Below the pieces are notes generated by a model. That model made no database searches, had not been told where the DNA came from, and saw only the letters and a program-made list of their open reading frames with translations. A stretch of 13,426 nt of DNA from Candidatus Gastranaerophilales bacterium (GTDB lineage Bacteria > Cyanobacteriota > Vampirovibrionia > Gastranaerophilales > Gastranaerophilaceae). Each line of letters starts with the position of its first letter. Within the stretch, counting starts at the first letter, position 1. The DNA is taken from assembly GCA_944326495.1 (NCBI GenBank), contig CALVEE010000129.1:1-13426 (forward strand). Direction: 5' to 3'. The position numbers and the translations under genes were made by a program. This document shows, piece by piece, positions 1 through 7,961 of this stretch.

Positions 1-643
1 AACAAATCGGAAAAACTTTCTTCAAAAGATTATACATTTTTTTGATTTCTTCTTTGTTAACAAACGGTGATTCTGATTGAGCGCACATAATTCCGCCCTC
101 TTTTAGAGAGTTTTTAACATTTGTATAGAATTCTTCCGTAAACAAACCTTCACCAGGCCCCATTGGGTCAGTTGAGTCAATAAGAATAATATCAAACATA
201 TTCTTTTTGTCTTTAATATACTCAATAGCGTCCTGAACAAGTATTTCACATTTCGGGTTATCTAATTCACAAGCAATTGTCGGAAGATATTTTTTACAAG
301 CATCTATTACCATTCCATCAATTTCGCAAAGAACTACTTTTTCTACAGTATCGTGCTTTAACACTTCTCTAACAGTTCCTCCGTCTCCTCCGCCAATTAC
401 AAGAACAGTTTTTGGAGCTTTATGATGCATCATCGGAATATGAGCTATCATTTCATGATAATGAAATTCATCCCCTTCAGTTGTCATCATTAGATCATCC
501 AACGTAAGAATCTTACCAAGAGTTGAATCTGTATCGATGACTTCAACTTTTTGGAAGGGAGACTGTTTAGAAAAAAGAACTTCTTTTTGTTTTATTGCAA
601 TTCCAAAGCCTGCCGGCGTAATTTCTTTATAGAATTCTGTCAT
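1..643 (-). CDS. speE: Spermidine synthase, 3' end cut by window edge
   Basis: Transfers the aminopropyl group from decarboxylated S-adenosylmethionine to putrescine, giving spermidine and methylthioadenosine in the cytosol. The visible 214 residues start MTEFYKEITPAGFGIAIKQK. They hold the SpeE core: LDDLMMTTEGDEFHYHEM (about residues 48-65), the glycine-rich nucleotide loop VIGGGDGGT (82-90), the acidic CEID (106-109) and IDSTDPMGP (155-163), whose DSTDP carries the family's active-site aspartate. The family is usually about 280 residues, so roughly a quarter is missing to the left. The ATG (641-643) overlaps the TGA of the upstream HIT gene (640-642), so the two are probably co-transcribed and translationally coupled. 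The family call is secure; whether the acceptor is strictly putrescine cannot be read from the sequence. Confidence 0.95.
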   Translation of the reverse strand, partial: MTEFYKEITPAGFGIAIKQKEVLFSKQSPFQKVEVIDTDSTLGKILTLDDLMMTTEGDEFHYHEMIAHIPMMHHKAPKTVLVIGGGDGGTVREVLKHDTVEKVVLCEIDGMVIDACKKYLPTIACELDNPKCEILVQDAIEYIKDKKNMFDIILIDSTDPMGPGEGLFTEEFYTNVKNSLKEGGIMCAQSESPFVNKEEIKKMYNLLKKVFPIC

Positions 644-957
644 AATTTTATATTCCCCGCTAATATATGTATATGCAGGTGGAAAACTTCCTGTCCTGCT
701 TCTTTTCCTGTATTAATAACTGTTCTGTAAGATTTTAGCCCTGCTTTTTTAGCAGCTTCTTTTACTGTCATCATAAGTTTTCCGAGCAAAACTTCATCCT
801 CCAGCTCATTAAGAGACTCAATGTGTTTTCTCGGAACAACAAGCAAGTGAGTATCAGCCTTCGGATTAATATCTTTAAACACAACTGCATACTCGTTTTC
901 ATAAACGAATTCTGTGTTAAATTCGCCGTTTATGATTTTACAAAAAATACAATCCAT
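640..957 (-). CDS. hinT: HIT (histidine triad) family nucleotide-binding protein, HinT-like
   Basis: Small cytosolic nucleotide hydrolase of the Hint branch; the family cleaves purine nucleoside phosphoramidates and acyl-adenylates. The 105-residue product has the triad HLHIHIL at residues 93-99. H95 corresponds to the nucleophile of the family, and GQEVF just before it is typical. Near the N-terminus CIFC (C3, C6) with H45 and H93 could form the zinc site known in many bacterial HIT proteins; this is an inference. Full length for the family. A strong Shine-Dalgarno (AAGGAGG, minus strand of 965-971) lies just before the ATG and decides the start. The gene ends in an ATGA overlap with speE. 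The functional link to polyamine synthesis is unclear. Confidence 0.93.
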   Translation of the reverse strand: MDCIFCKIINGEFNTEFVYENEYAVVFKDINPKADTHLLVVPRKHIESLNELEDEVLLGKLMMTVKEAAKKAGLKSYRTVINTGKEAGQEVFHLHIHILAGNIKL

Positions 958-981
958 CTCACTTCCTCCTTAATTATTTAA

Positions 982-1010
982 ATGATAATCTAAACTTTTA
1001 TGAATTGCAA
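982..1010 (-). promoter_or_regulatory. Candidate sigma70-type promoter for the HIT-speE pair
   Basis: On the minus strand a -35-like TTGCAA (1010-1005) and a -10-like TATCAT (987-982) are separated by exactly 17 bases. Transcription would start near 975, just upstream of the AAGGAGG ribosome site of the HIT gene. A second TATAAT occurs on the same strand at 1015-1010 but has no good -35 partner. The region is AT-rich, so chance matches are likely. Confidence 0.4.
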
Positions 1011-1035
1011 TTATAAATTAATTTAACCATTTTAA

Positions 1036-1064
1036 TTGATTAATTGTATATTTAAAGATATAAT
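1036..1064 (+). promoter_or_regulatory. Sigma70-type promoter of the uvrA-like gene
   Basis: TTGATT (1036-1041) and a perfect TATAAT (1059-1064) are separated by 17 bases. This predicts a start near 1071 and a leader of about 19 nt before the ATG at 1090. A short ribosome-site match (AAGGG, 1079-1083) follows. It lies in the 132-bp gap between divergent genes, where a promoter is required. Confidence 0.6.
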
Positions 1065-1089
1065 TTTTGCTATAACATAAGGGCTGGTT

Positions 1090-3597
1090 ATGAAAGAAAA
1101 TTCAAAACCTGATAAAATATTAGTGCGGGGTGCGAGAGTACATAATTTAAAAAATATTGACGTTGATATCCCTCTAAATAAAATAGTAGGTATAGCAGGA
1201 GTATCAGGTTCAGGGAAATCATCGCTGGCACTCGGAGTATTGTATGCAGAAGGCTCAAGACGCTATCTGGAGGCATTATCAACTTATACAAGACGCAGAA
1301 TGACTCAAGCTGCTAAGGCACAGGTTGATGAGATTTTGTATGTACCGGCATCACTTGCGCTTCACCAGAGACCGGCTGTTCCCGGAATAAGAAGTACTTT
1401 CGGCACCGGCACAGAACTTCTTAACAGCCTAAGGCTCATGTATTCCCGCCTTGCTAATCACCGCTGTCCGAACGGCCACTATTTAGAGCCGACGCTTCTG
1501 GTTGCAGCAGGAAAAGAACTTGAATGTCCGGTTTGCGGAGAACATTTTTATGCTCCCTCTGCTGAAGAGCTTGCGTTTAATAGTCAGGGTGCCTGCGAAC
1601 ACTGCGGCGGGGTTGGTACTATAAGAACTGTAGACGAGTCTACTCTTGTTCCTGACGAAACATTAACAATAGACGAAGGTGCAGTTCTGCCGTGGAATTC
1701 TCTTATGTGGTCGCTTATGACAGATGTCTGCAGAGCTATGGGAGTTAGAACAAATGTGCCGTTCAAAGAACTTACACCCGAGGAGCGTGAAATTGTATTC
1801 CATGGGCCTGCTGAAAAGAAACATATTTTCTACAAAGCTAAAAATTCTAATCAGGCGGGAGAAATTGATTTTACATACTACAATGCTGTTTATACGGTAG
1901 AAAATGCCCTGAAAAAAGTAAAGGACGAGTCCGGCATGAAGCGGGTTGAAAAGTTTTTGAAAGAAGAAACCTGCCCGTTTTGCCATGGAACACGTCTTTC
2001 AGAAGCTGCCAGAGCGCCAAAGCTTATGGGGATTTCTCTTGATGAAACCTGTAAAATGACTTTATCGGAATTAATAAAATGGGTTGATAAAGTTCCGTCC
2101 TCTCTCCCTGAAAAAATGCGGCCTATGGCAGAGGCAATATGCGAGTCATTTCAGGCATCTGCAAAACGATTAATGGATTTAGGACTCGGTTATCTTTCAC
2201 TTGACAGAGCTGGCTCTACATTATCAACCGGAGAAAGACAGAGAATGCAGCTTGCCCGCTCGGTCAGAAACAGAACCACCGGCGTTTTATATGTTTTAGA
2301 CGAGCCTTCTATCGGTTTACACCCTGCAAATATTAAAGGCTTAAATGATGTTATGCATGACCTTGTTGCGGATGGGAATTCCGTAATTCTTGTAGATCAT
2401 GATACACAAATCTTATCCGAAGCCGACTGGATTATTGAAATGGGGCTTGATTCCGGTGTTGACGGCGGAGAGGTGATTGCAGAGGGGGAAATAGACAGCA
2501 TAGTTAAAAATCCTGTATCTAAAATAGGAGCGTTTTTAGCCGGCAATGATGATAAGCCCGTACGGATGAGCGTAAAAAGTCCGGAAATCTTTGATAAAGG
2601 TGAAATTTATCTTACAACCTCAAATATTCATACAGTAAAGCCGCTTGAGGTTCATATTCCAAAAGGAAGGCTTAGCGTTATTACAGGAGTATCAGGTTCC
2701 GGGAAAACAACACTTATATTAGAGAGCTTGATACCGGCATTAGAGAATAATATTAATAAAAAGAAGCTTCCTGAACATATTAAGAGTATAAAAGCAGAAG
2801 GAATAGAGCATGTAAAACTCATAGATGCATCACCTATCGGCATAAATGTACGCTCAACGGTTGCAACTTATGCCAATATTCATGATGAGTTAAGAAAAGT
2901 TTTTGCCAAAACTCCTGCAGCTAAGGAGTCGGGTTATAAATCCGGAGACTTTTCTTATAATACAGGCTCTCTTCGCTGCCCGAACTGCGACGGCACGGGA
3001 AGTATAAGTCTTGATGTTCAGTTTCTGCCGGATGTAGAAATTCCGTGTCCTGACTGCAGAGGCTCAAGGTATTCTAAAAAAGCAGAGGGGATAAAGTATA
3101 TCAATAAATCTAATGAAGCTTATTCACTCCCTGAAATAATGGCTATGGATGTAAACCACGCAATTATTGCCTGCAAAGACTTAAATATTGTAAAACAGCG
3201 GCTTCAAATACTAAAAGATTTAGGGCTTGGTTATTTAACTCTCGGGGAAGCTACTCCGGGGCTGTCCGGAGGTGAAGCACAGCGTTTGAAACTAGCATCA
3301 GAGATGGGAAGAAAGCAGGATAGTTCCGTATTTGTGTTTGATGAACCGACTATAGGACTTCACCCGCTTGATGTTAAATCTCTGCTCGGTGTTTTTCAAA
3401 AACTTATTGATAACAATGCTACAGTTATAGTAATCGAACATGATCTTGATGTAATAAGAAATGCGGATTATATAATAGATATGGGCCCCGGTGGCGGAAT
3501 TGACGGCGGAGAAATCGTTGCTTGCGGTACTCCGGAAGAAATTGCGCATAATAAAAAAAGCATAACAGGAAAATATTTAAAGAAATATTTCGGATAA
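1090..3597 (+). CDS. UvrA paralogue (UvrA2 type) lacking the UvrB-binding domain
   Basis: ABC-type DNA-damage-binding ATPase of the UvrA family, 835 residues against about 940 for canonical UvrA. It has two ATPase halves. Half 1: Walker A GVSGSGKSS (37-45), signature LSTGERQR (378-385) and Walker B VLDEPSIGLHP (402-412). Half 2: Walker A GVSGSGKTT (533-541), signature LSGGEAQR (725-732) and Walker B VFDEPTIGLHP (749-759). Zinc-type cysteine pairs are C146/C149 with C169/C172, C295/C298, and C630/C633 with C653/C656. After the RSTFGTGTE segment (101-109) the chain reaches the first zinc module within about 40 residues, so the roughly 110-residue UvrB-interaction domain of canonical UvrA is absent. 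Known short UvrA2/DrrC-like proteins have been linked to tolerance of DNA-damaging drugs, but their role is poorly defined. It is therefore unlikely to be the host's main nucleotide-excision UvrA. Confidence 0.93.
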   Translation: MKENSKPDKILVRGARVHNLKNIDVDIPLNKIVGIAGVSGSGKSSLALGVLYAEGSRRYLEALSTYTRRRMTQAAKAQVDEILYVPASLALHQRPAVPGIRSTFGTGTELLNSLRLMYSRLANHRCPNGHYLEPTLLVAAGKELECPVCGEHFYAPSAEELAFNSQGACEHCGGVGTIRTVDESTLVPDETLTIDEGAVLPWNSLMWSLMTDVCRAMGVRTNVPFKELTPEEREIVFHGPAEKKHIFYKAKNSNQAGEIDFTYYNAVYTVENALKKVKDESGMKRVEKFLKEETCPFCHGTRLSEAARAPKLMGISLDETCKMTLSELIKWVDKVPSSLPEKMRPMAEAICESFQASAKRLMDLGLGYLSLDRAGSTLSTGERQRMQLARSVRNRTTGVLYVLDEPSIGLHPANIKGLNDVMHDLVADGNSVILVDHDTQILSEADWIIEMGLDSGVDGGEVIAEGEIDSIVKNPVSKIGAFLAGNDDKPVRMSVKSPEIFDKGEIYLTTSNIHTVKPLEVHIPKGRLSVITGVSGSGKTTLILESLIPALENNINKKKLPEHIKSIKAEGIEHVKLIDASPIGINVRSTVATYANIHDELRKVFAKTPAAKESGYKSGDFSYNTGSLRCPNCDGTGSISLDVQFLPDVEIPCPDCRGSRYSKKAEGIKYINKSNEAYSLPEIMAMDVNHAIIACKDLNIVKQRLQILKDLGLGYLTLGEATPGLSGGEAQRLKLASEMGRKQDSSVFVFDEPTIGLHPLDVKSLLGVFQKLIDNNATVIVIEHDLDVIRNADYIIDMGPGGGIDGGEIVACGTPEEIAHNKKSITGKYLKKYFG

Positions 3598-3600
3598 TTA

Positions 3601-3629
3601 TTGCAGCAGCTTAAAGCATCTGTTATCAT
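3601..3629 (+). promoter_or_regulatory. Candidate promoter for the HNH-like gene
   Basis: TTGCAG (3601-3606) and TATCAT (3624-3629) are separated by 17 bases, directly after the uvrA-like stop codon. Transcription would begin near 3636, only about 14 nt before the ATG at 3650. The hexamers are almost the same as those of the HIT-speE candidate promoter. Read-through from the uvrA-like gene is also possible because no terminator is visible between the two genes. Confidence 0.35.
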
Positions 3630-3649
3630 GAAGATATATCTGGAATTAT

Positions 3650-4648
3650 ATGAAAAACATTACCCCGCAAAACTATCTAAAATATTACTATGATATTCCT
3701 TCCGAGGGAAAAACTTCTGCCGGAAAACCTTTGAGGAAGCTTAAGAATATTATCTGCCCTTACCGCGGGATTAAAATTATTCCAACAGAAAATATAAAAG
3801 GGTTTGAAAAAAAATTAGCGCAATGTAAAACCGCCTTAGACGGAGTTGAACTGCTCTCATGCTATCAGGAAAATATGCTTCCTGTAGAAAAGGCAATGTA
3901 CGCTATTTTTAAAGACTTTGTTCAAATTAATCCCGAAGATAATCTCCAGAACTGCCTGCTTATGATAAAAATGAATTGTCTTACAAGGCTAAAACTTGAA
4001 GAAATGGAAGTTTTAGACGAAGTAGACAGACTTACTAAAAGACTCTCCCCTAATTCAGCCTTGAAAATTCGTGCAAAAACGACAAAATGCAGGCAAATTA
4101 TCCTTAGCAGCTCAACTCATGATACTTTTAAACGTAAAATATTCCTGAACTCACTAAAAGAGATTATACCTAAAGAGAATGAAAGGGAGATTTTTAAGAA
4201 TATAAGGAACAAAGCCCTTTTTCTTCCAACCTCTGAAAGCAGCAGAAACGCTTTTGTTGTAAAGTATTCTAAACGCAGCCAGATAGAAATAATAAGACGT
4301 ATATTTATAGCCTCAACCGGCTCTATTGAACATGTAACCCCGGCTTCCGAAGGCGGACTGAATACTATAGGAAACTTTTTGCTCACATCCGCAAGCGGAA
4401 ACCGTTATCGTGAAAATATGCCTTTAACCGAATACATAAAAAGACACCCCCAAATCCCTGAATATATGCAATTGTACATTCAAGACATCATAAGAGAAAT
4501 TCACAACGGAAACCTTAAAGGAAATGAGACTTACCCGTATAAGATAAAGAAAAAACTCTTTGAAGAATCAAAAGGGCGGATTATGATAAGCCTAAGCTCA
4601 TACAAATATTCCGAAGAAGAAGCCTCTAAAGAGGAGCAAAGGTATTAA
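3650..4648 (+). CDS. HNH-like (His-Me finger) putative endonuclease
   Basis: A 332-residue protein with an HNH-type nuclease signature in its second half: SIEHVTPASEGGLNTIGN (225-242) followed by N251, R254 and MPLTEYI (257-263). E227-H228 would be the metal/catalytic pair and N238, N242 and N251 the asparagines of the fold. The N-terminal part carries NIICPYRGIKII (33-44), resembling half of the CxxC zinc knuckle of HNH proteins but with a single cysteine. The middle is helical and charged (about 95-215), with KTTKCRQIIL (143-152) and a lysine-rich stretch; there is no signal peptide or membrane segment. The start is fixed by an in-frame TGA at 3629-3631; no Shine-Dalgarno precedes it. It may act on DNA in the cytosol, but no substrate can be named. 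It follows the UvrA2-type gene by 52 bp. I recall similar proteins from Gastranaerophilales, which I cannot verify here. Confidence 0.8.
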   Translation: MKNITPQNYLKYYYDIPSEGKTSAGKPLRKLKNIICPYRGIKIIPTENIKGFEKKLAQCKTALDGVELLSCYQENMLPVEKAMYAIFKDFVQINPEDNLQNCLLMIKMNCLTRLKLEEMEVLDEVDRLTKRLSPNSALKIRAKTTKCRQIILSSSTHDTFKRKIFLNSLKEIIPKENEREIFKNIRNKALFLPTSESSRNAFVVKYSKRSQIEIIRRIFIASTGSIEHVTPASEGGLNTIGNFLLTSASGNRYRENMPLTEYIKRHPQIPEYMQLYIQDIIREIHNGNLKGNETYPYKIKKKLFEESKGRIMISLSSYKYSEEEASKEEQRY

Positions 4649-4729
4649 ATCTATGTAGAATTAGTTTTATTTCAGGGCAGTAGCAGAATTGTGGAGCAAG
4701 TTATTTATTATAAACAAATGTTATTAAGT

Positions 4730-5734
4730 CTAAAATGTCCACAGTTTGATTTTTAATATCCAAAATAATCTAACATACAGTTTATTTATTCTTTTGTAAA
4801 AATGTATTGGTGAAAGATATAGCCATAAGGCAGGTGTCCTCATATCTTCCGGTATTTTCATGAGAAATTCTATGAGCATGTACAAAGGCATTTCATGATG
4901 CTTAAATGAACTATAAATTATATCTACCGGATTTATAAAAGGTCCATAACCATTACATAAATTAGAATTTGATAAAATTCTTATAGCATTTTTTCTAACA
5001 GAATTATCTTTACAAGAATCAAAACTGGAAACAATACCACAAGGGAAATTATATGATTTAGTTCTTTCATGGGTAAGTTTATCTTTTTCTTTAGTTTCAA
5101 CTCTATCAAAATTATAATTTTTGTGATCTTCTATAATAATATTTGAGGTTAAACTAACAATTGATTTTGACGGTATTAAAACTTTGGCATTTTTATTTAT
5201 TGCTTTACAAGCGACACAAACATGTGGCAAAATTGTAGGATTATCTGCCATTGCATAAGTCATTAAATCATCTGTTAAAAATTCCGTTTTATATATGCAG
5301 GATGGTGTAAATGTTGCCTGCGCAAGTATAAAAGCTTTTTTATCTTTGTTTTCATCGCAATTATAATCGACACAGGTCATCAATACATCATAATCTTGAT
5401 TTATACCATCTTCAATTTCTTTCCAAGCAGAAAAATCTATATCATCATTATCACAAAGTATCCAAAAATACTTCTTTGATGCTAGCTCCATTGCTTTACA
5501 TAAATTACCGCTTAAACCTATATTTCTATTATTTTTTATATGTTTTACATTTTTGTATTTAGCAGAAATATTTTCAAGTAATGTACCAGTGCCATCTGTA
5601 GAATTATTATCTAAAACTTTTATATCAAAGTCTTTTATAGGACTATTATTATTTAATATGGTTTCCAATGTGTGTTTTAAATACTTTTCTCTATTGAATG
5701 TTATAATAAAAATTTCTAAATCATCTATTAGCAT
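4730..5734 (-). CDS. Glycosyltransferase family 2 (GT-A fold)
   Basis: Probably adds one sugar to the lipid-linked repeat unit of a surface polysaccharide on the inner face of the cytoplasmic membrane. The N-terminus EIFIITFNREKYLKHTLETI (7-26), VLDNNSTDGT (40-49) and the metal-binding WILCDNDD (91-98; D95, D97, D98) are standard GT2 features. The C-terminal 130 residues are not recognisable; the last part (about 318-334, RLFWILKIKLWTF) is aromatic and basic and may associate with the membrane. The donor and acceptor are unknown. It is the last gene of the operon, 18 bp after the GT8 gene, with an AAAGGA ribosome site. It belongs to the very AT-rich three-gene block at 4730-7958. It ends 81 bp from the convergent HNH-like gene, and no strong terminator hairpin is seen between them. 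Confidence 0.9.
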   Translation of the reverse strand: MLIDDLEIFIITFNREKYLKHTLETILNNNSPIKDFDIKVLDNNSTDGTGTLLENISAKYKNVKHIKNNRNIGLSGNLCKAMELASKKYFWILCDNDDIDFSAWKEIEDGINQDYDVLMTCVDYNCDENKDKKAFILAQATFTPSCIYKTEFLTDDLMTYAMADNPTILPHVCVACKAINKNAKVLIPSKSIVSLTSNIIIEDHKNYNFDRVETKEKDKLTHERTKSYNFPCGIVSSFDSCKDNSVRKNAIRILSNSNLCNGYGPFINPVDIIYSSFKHHEMPLYMLIEFLMKIPEDMRTPALWLYLSPIHFYKRINKLYVRLFWILKIKLWTF

Positions 5735-5752
5735 AATAAATCCTTTCTATTT

Positions 5753-6820
5753 TCAATAATAATACCTATAATTGTGACAATGCCAATTATTATTTTTTAT
5801 ACTTTTGAACATGTCATGTTTGTTTTTGTAATATTGATATTTCTTCTTTATAAATTCAAAAGGCAAAAATTTGAAGACTTTACACATTGCATATGAAATC
5901 TTTATGTGTAAATCTTCTCCAACTGAAACTAATTTGTTACACAAATCTTGAATCATAAATAATCCTTTATAATCGCAAGCATATACCAGTAATGCTTCAT
6001 AAAAAGGTGTTAATCTTGCAATCTGCCACCATTCTGCCGCATAAAAAGCGCTTGGACATAGCCAAGGCCTTTCATATGCACCACAATAATGTAGTATTAC
6101 AGATTCTTTTATACCATTCAAAAACTCATCCTCGTCATCATATAAATGATTTATATAAGCTAGAACTCCAAGATTATATTTTGTTTCCAGGTAATAAATA
6201 GAATTTTTAAATGTTATATTTAAAGCTTGTTGGTCTGGCCAATGAGCGTAATTTTTAATGTACCATTTATAACTCTCTCTAATTTTTTCTTCTGAATTAT
6301 CTTCCCGCCATTTCTTTAAATTACATAATAAAACTCCAGTATTAACACTTATATTAGGAAATCTGTCTTTGTCTTTTAAAGTGTAATTTTTTATAACATT
6401 TCTACCAAAATCGCAAACGGCAGCAATATGATAATTTGCAATATCAAGATTCCATAACAAACTTAAAGATTTCATAACAAGAACATCAGAATCTAAGAAT
6501 ATAATTTTGTCTAAATCATTGCATATTGATGCGATTTTTAAACGATAGTTTGAATACTCATAGCCGGTACCAAATTCTAAATTTTTATAATCTGCAAAAA
6601 CTTTATTATCGACTAATCTAAATTCTATAGTACATGGTCTAATCTGTGTTAAAGATTTTATTAAATTTTGTTTATATATAGGTATATCTTTATGCAATAT
6701 AACAATATGAATATTATCATCAATATTAGCATTTTTTAGAATTGATGCAATAGCAACACCTGTTATATATGCATATTCATTACTACAATTAAAACCTATA
6801 TTTATTATTGTATTATCCAT
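5753..6820 (-). CDS. Glycosyltransferase family 8 (LPS glucosyl/galactosyltransferase type)
   Basis: A retaining GT8 enzyme of the WaaJ/RfaI group, which uses UDP-glucose or UDP-galactose in lipopolysaccharide synthesis. The 355-residue chain has INIGFNCSNEYAYITGVAIA (6-25), the conserved YSNYRLKIA (89-97), the DxD metal motif IIFLDSDVLV (106-115; D110, D112), VNTGVLLCNLKKW (159-171), HWPDQQALN (193-201) and the late metal/donor motif ILHYCGAYERPW (242-253). All family hallmarks are present, so it should be active. The C-terminal 80 residues are basic and tyrosine-rich. The gene starts 25 bp after the FkbM gene with an AAGGTG ribosome site and belongs to the AT-rich block. The exact donor cannot be assigned. 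Confidence 0.92.
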   Translation of the reverse strand: MDNTIINIGFNCSNEYAYITGVAIASILKNANIDDNIHIVILHKDIPIYKQNLIKSLTQIRPCTIEFRLVDNKVFADYKNLEFGTGYEYSNYRLKIASICNDLDKIIFLDSDVLVMKSLSLLWNLDIANYHIAAVCDFGRNVIKNYTLKDKDRFPNISVNTGVLLCNLKKWREDNSEEKIRESYKWYIKNYAHWPDQQALNITFKNSIYYLETKYNLGVLAYINHLYDDEDEFLNGIKESVILHYCGAYERPWLCPSAFYAAEWWQIARLTPFYEALLVYACDYKGLFMIQDLCNKLVSVGEDLHIKISYAMCKVFKFLPFEFIKKKYQYYKNKHDMFKSIKNNNWHCHNYRYYY

Positions 6821-6845
6821 ATTTAAACACCTTAGCTCTTTTGAT

Positions 6846-7958
6846 CTACTCCATAACCTCTGCTAAAACAGATGTTTCTATTAAAAACGAAACATCAATA
6901 TCTCTAATTATTTTAAATTTATATCCTAGATTTAAATTTGCTATAAATGGAATTATTTCAAATAAATCTTCTGGCTTATGATAAATACTGATTAATAATA
7001 CAGGTTTTTGTTGTTTTATAGTCTCTACAGCTCCTTCTAAGAATTTTTGCTCAACCCCTTCTAAGTCTGTTTTTATTAACCCTACCTCTAAGTTATTTTC
7101 TTTTACATATGAATCTAATGTTATAGCTTCTACCTGTATTTTATGAGCACAATTTCCTGAAATAGGTTTTTCAATAGAGCTACCTGGTGCTGCAACCATA
7201 TTATCTGCTTTATCAATATAAAAATCCAAAGTTGTATTTATATTGTATAAAGCTTTGTTTATGGGAACTACGTTTTTAATATTATTAAGTTCACAAGTTT
7301 TAGGTATTAAATTGTAGTTAGAAGGAATAGGCTCAAATGCCATAACCTTTTGATTGGTATACTTAGATAACAGAACAGCAGAATCACCAACTGAAGCTCC
7401 TGCGTCTATAATATATTTGTTTTTTATTTTATTTATGTTTTTTATTTCACCTAAATTCATATTATAATACCATAACGACGCTCCAAAAAGATTTTCTGGA
7501 AGTTTATATTGATTATAAACATATAAATTTTCATCTATTTTTATTATTTTATTTACAAAATTATGCCAAAAATCATATAATTTTTGTTTTTCTTCATGAC
7601 TATAAAAATCATAAACTTGCTGTGTTGGATTTTCTTGTATAATCTGAATACGCTTTATAATGGTATTTAATTTAGCTATTTCTTCATTTTCCAAGTATTT
7701 AATGCAATTTAAGTACTTTTCACGAAAATCTCTTTTACCTATATACTCAATAAAAGGTTGTATAAAATGTTTTTCCATTTCATTGCTATATAATCTATAA
7801 TTTGTACACCAATTATAAATGCTTTTAATATTATTTAAATTTTCTTGTATTAAACTGTATAATTTATTTCTATGTTTAAATTGAACACCGAAAATTGTTA
7901 TTATATTATAATTTTCTACATTTTTTATAGAAAATATTTTTTCTAATATTTTTGACAT
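6846..7958 (-). CDS. FkbM-family SAM-dependent methyltransferase with a long N-terminal extension
   Basis: Probably O-methylates a sugar of the polysaccharide. The catalytic domain begins near residue 180: IIDAGASVGDSAVLLSK (183-199) is SAM motif I, VMAFEPIPSNYNLI (205-218) carries the acidic SAM contact (E209), ITLDSYVKEN (279-288) and LIKTDLEGVEQKFLEGA (294-310) are the FkbM hallmarks, and LLISIYHKPEDL (321-332) closes the fold. FkbM proteins are often about 230-280 residues; here about 175 residues precede motif I. They are charged and rich in lysine and isoleucine, and no known domain is evident. The first 30 residues carry LEKIFSIKN...IITIFGVQFKHR, a motif also at the C-terminus of the GT2 at 12200-13048. 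The gene starts 3 bp after the flavoprotein stop, with a GGGAGG ribosome site inside that gene's end. It is very AT-rich. Confidence 0.9.
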   Translation of the reverse strand: MSKILEKIFSIKNVENYNIITIFGVQFKHRNKLYSLIQENLNNIKSIYNWCTNYRLYSNEMEKHFIQPFIEYIGKRDFREKYLNCIKYLENEEIAKLNTIIKRIQIIQENPTQQVYDFYSHEEKQKLYDFWHNFVNKIIKIDENLYVYNQYKLPENLFGASLWYYNMNLGEIKNINKIKNKYIIDAGASVGDSAVLLSKYTNQKVMAFEPIPSNYNLIPKTCELNNIKNVVPINKALYNINTTLDFYIDKADNMVAAPGSSIEKPISGNCAHKIQVEAITLDSYVKENNLEVGLIKTDLEGVEQKFLEGAVETIKQQKPVLLISIYHKPEDLFEIIPFIANLNLGYKFKIIRDIDVSFLIETSVLAEVME

Positions 7959-7961
7959 AAA

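Noticed and set aside
1010..1015. TATAAT on the minus strand as the main HIT-speE promoter
   Set aside because: No -35-like hexamer lies at 16-18 bases upstream; the TTGCAA/TATCAT pair nearer the gene fits better.
1090..3597. Canonical excinuclease UvrA
   Set aside because: The segment that would hold the UvrB-binding domain, between RSTFGTGTE and the first zinc module, is only about 40 residues.
4623..4634. Small hairpin CCTCT-AA-AGAGG at the end of the HNH-like gene as a terminator
   Set aside because: The stem is only 5 bp with a 2-nt loop, lies inside the coding sequence and has no T-run after it.
4649..4729. Bidirectional terminator between the convergent HNH-like and GT2 genes
   Set aside because: I found no GC-rich stem followed by a T-run on either strand; only AT-rich sequence is present.
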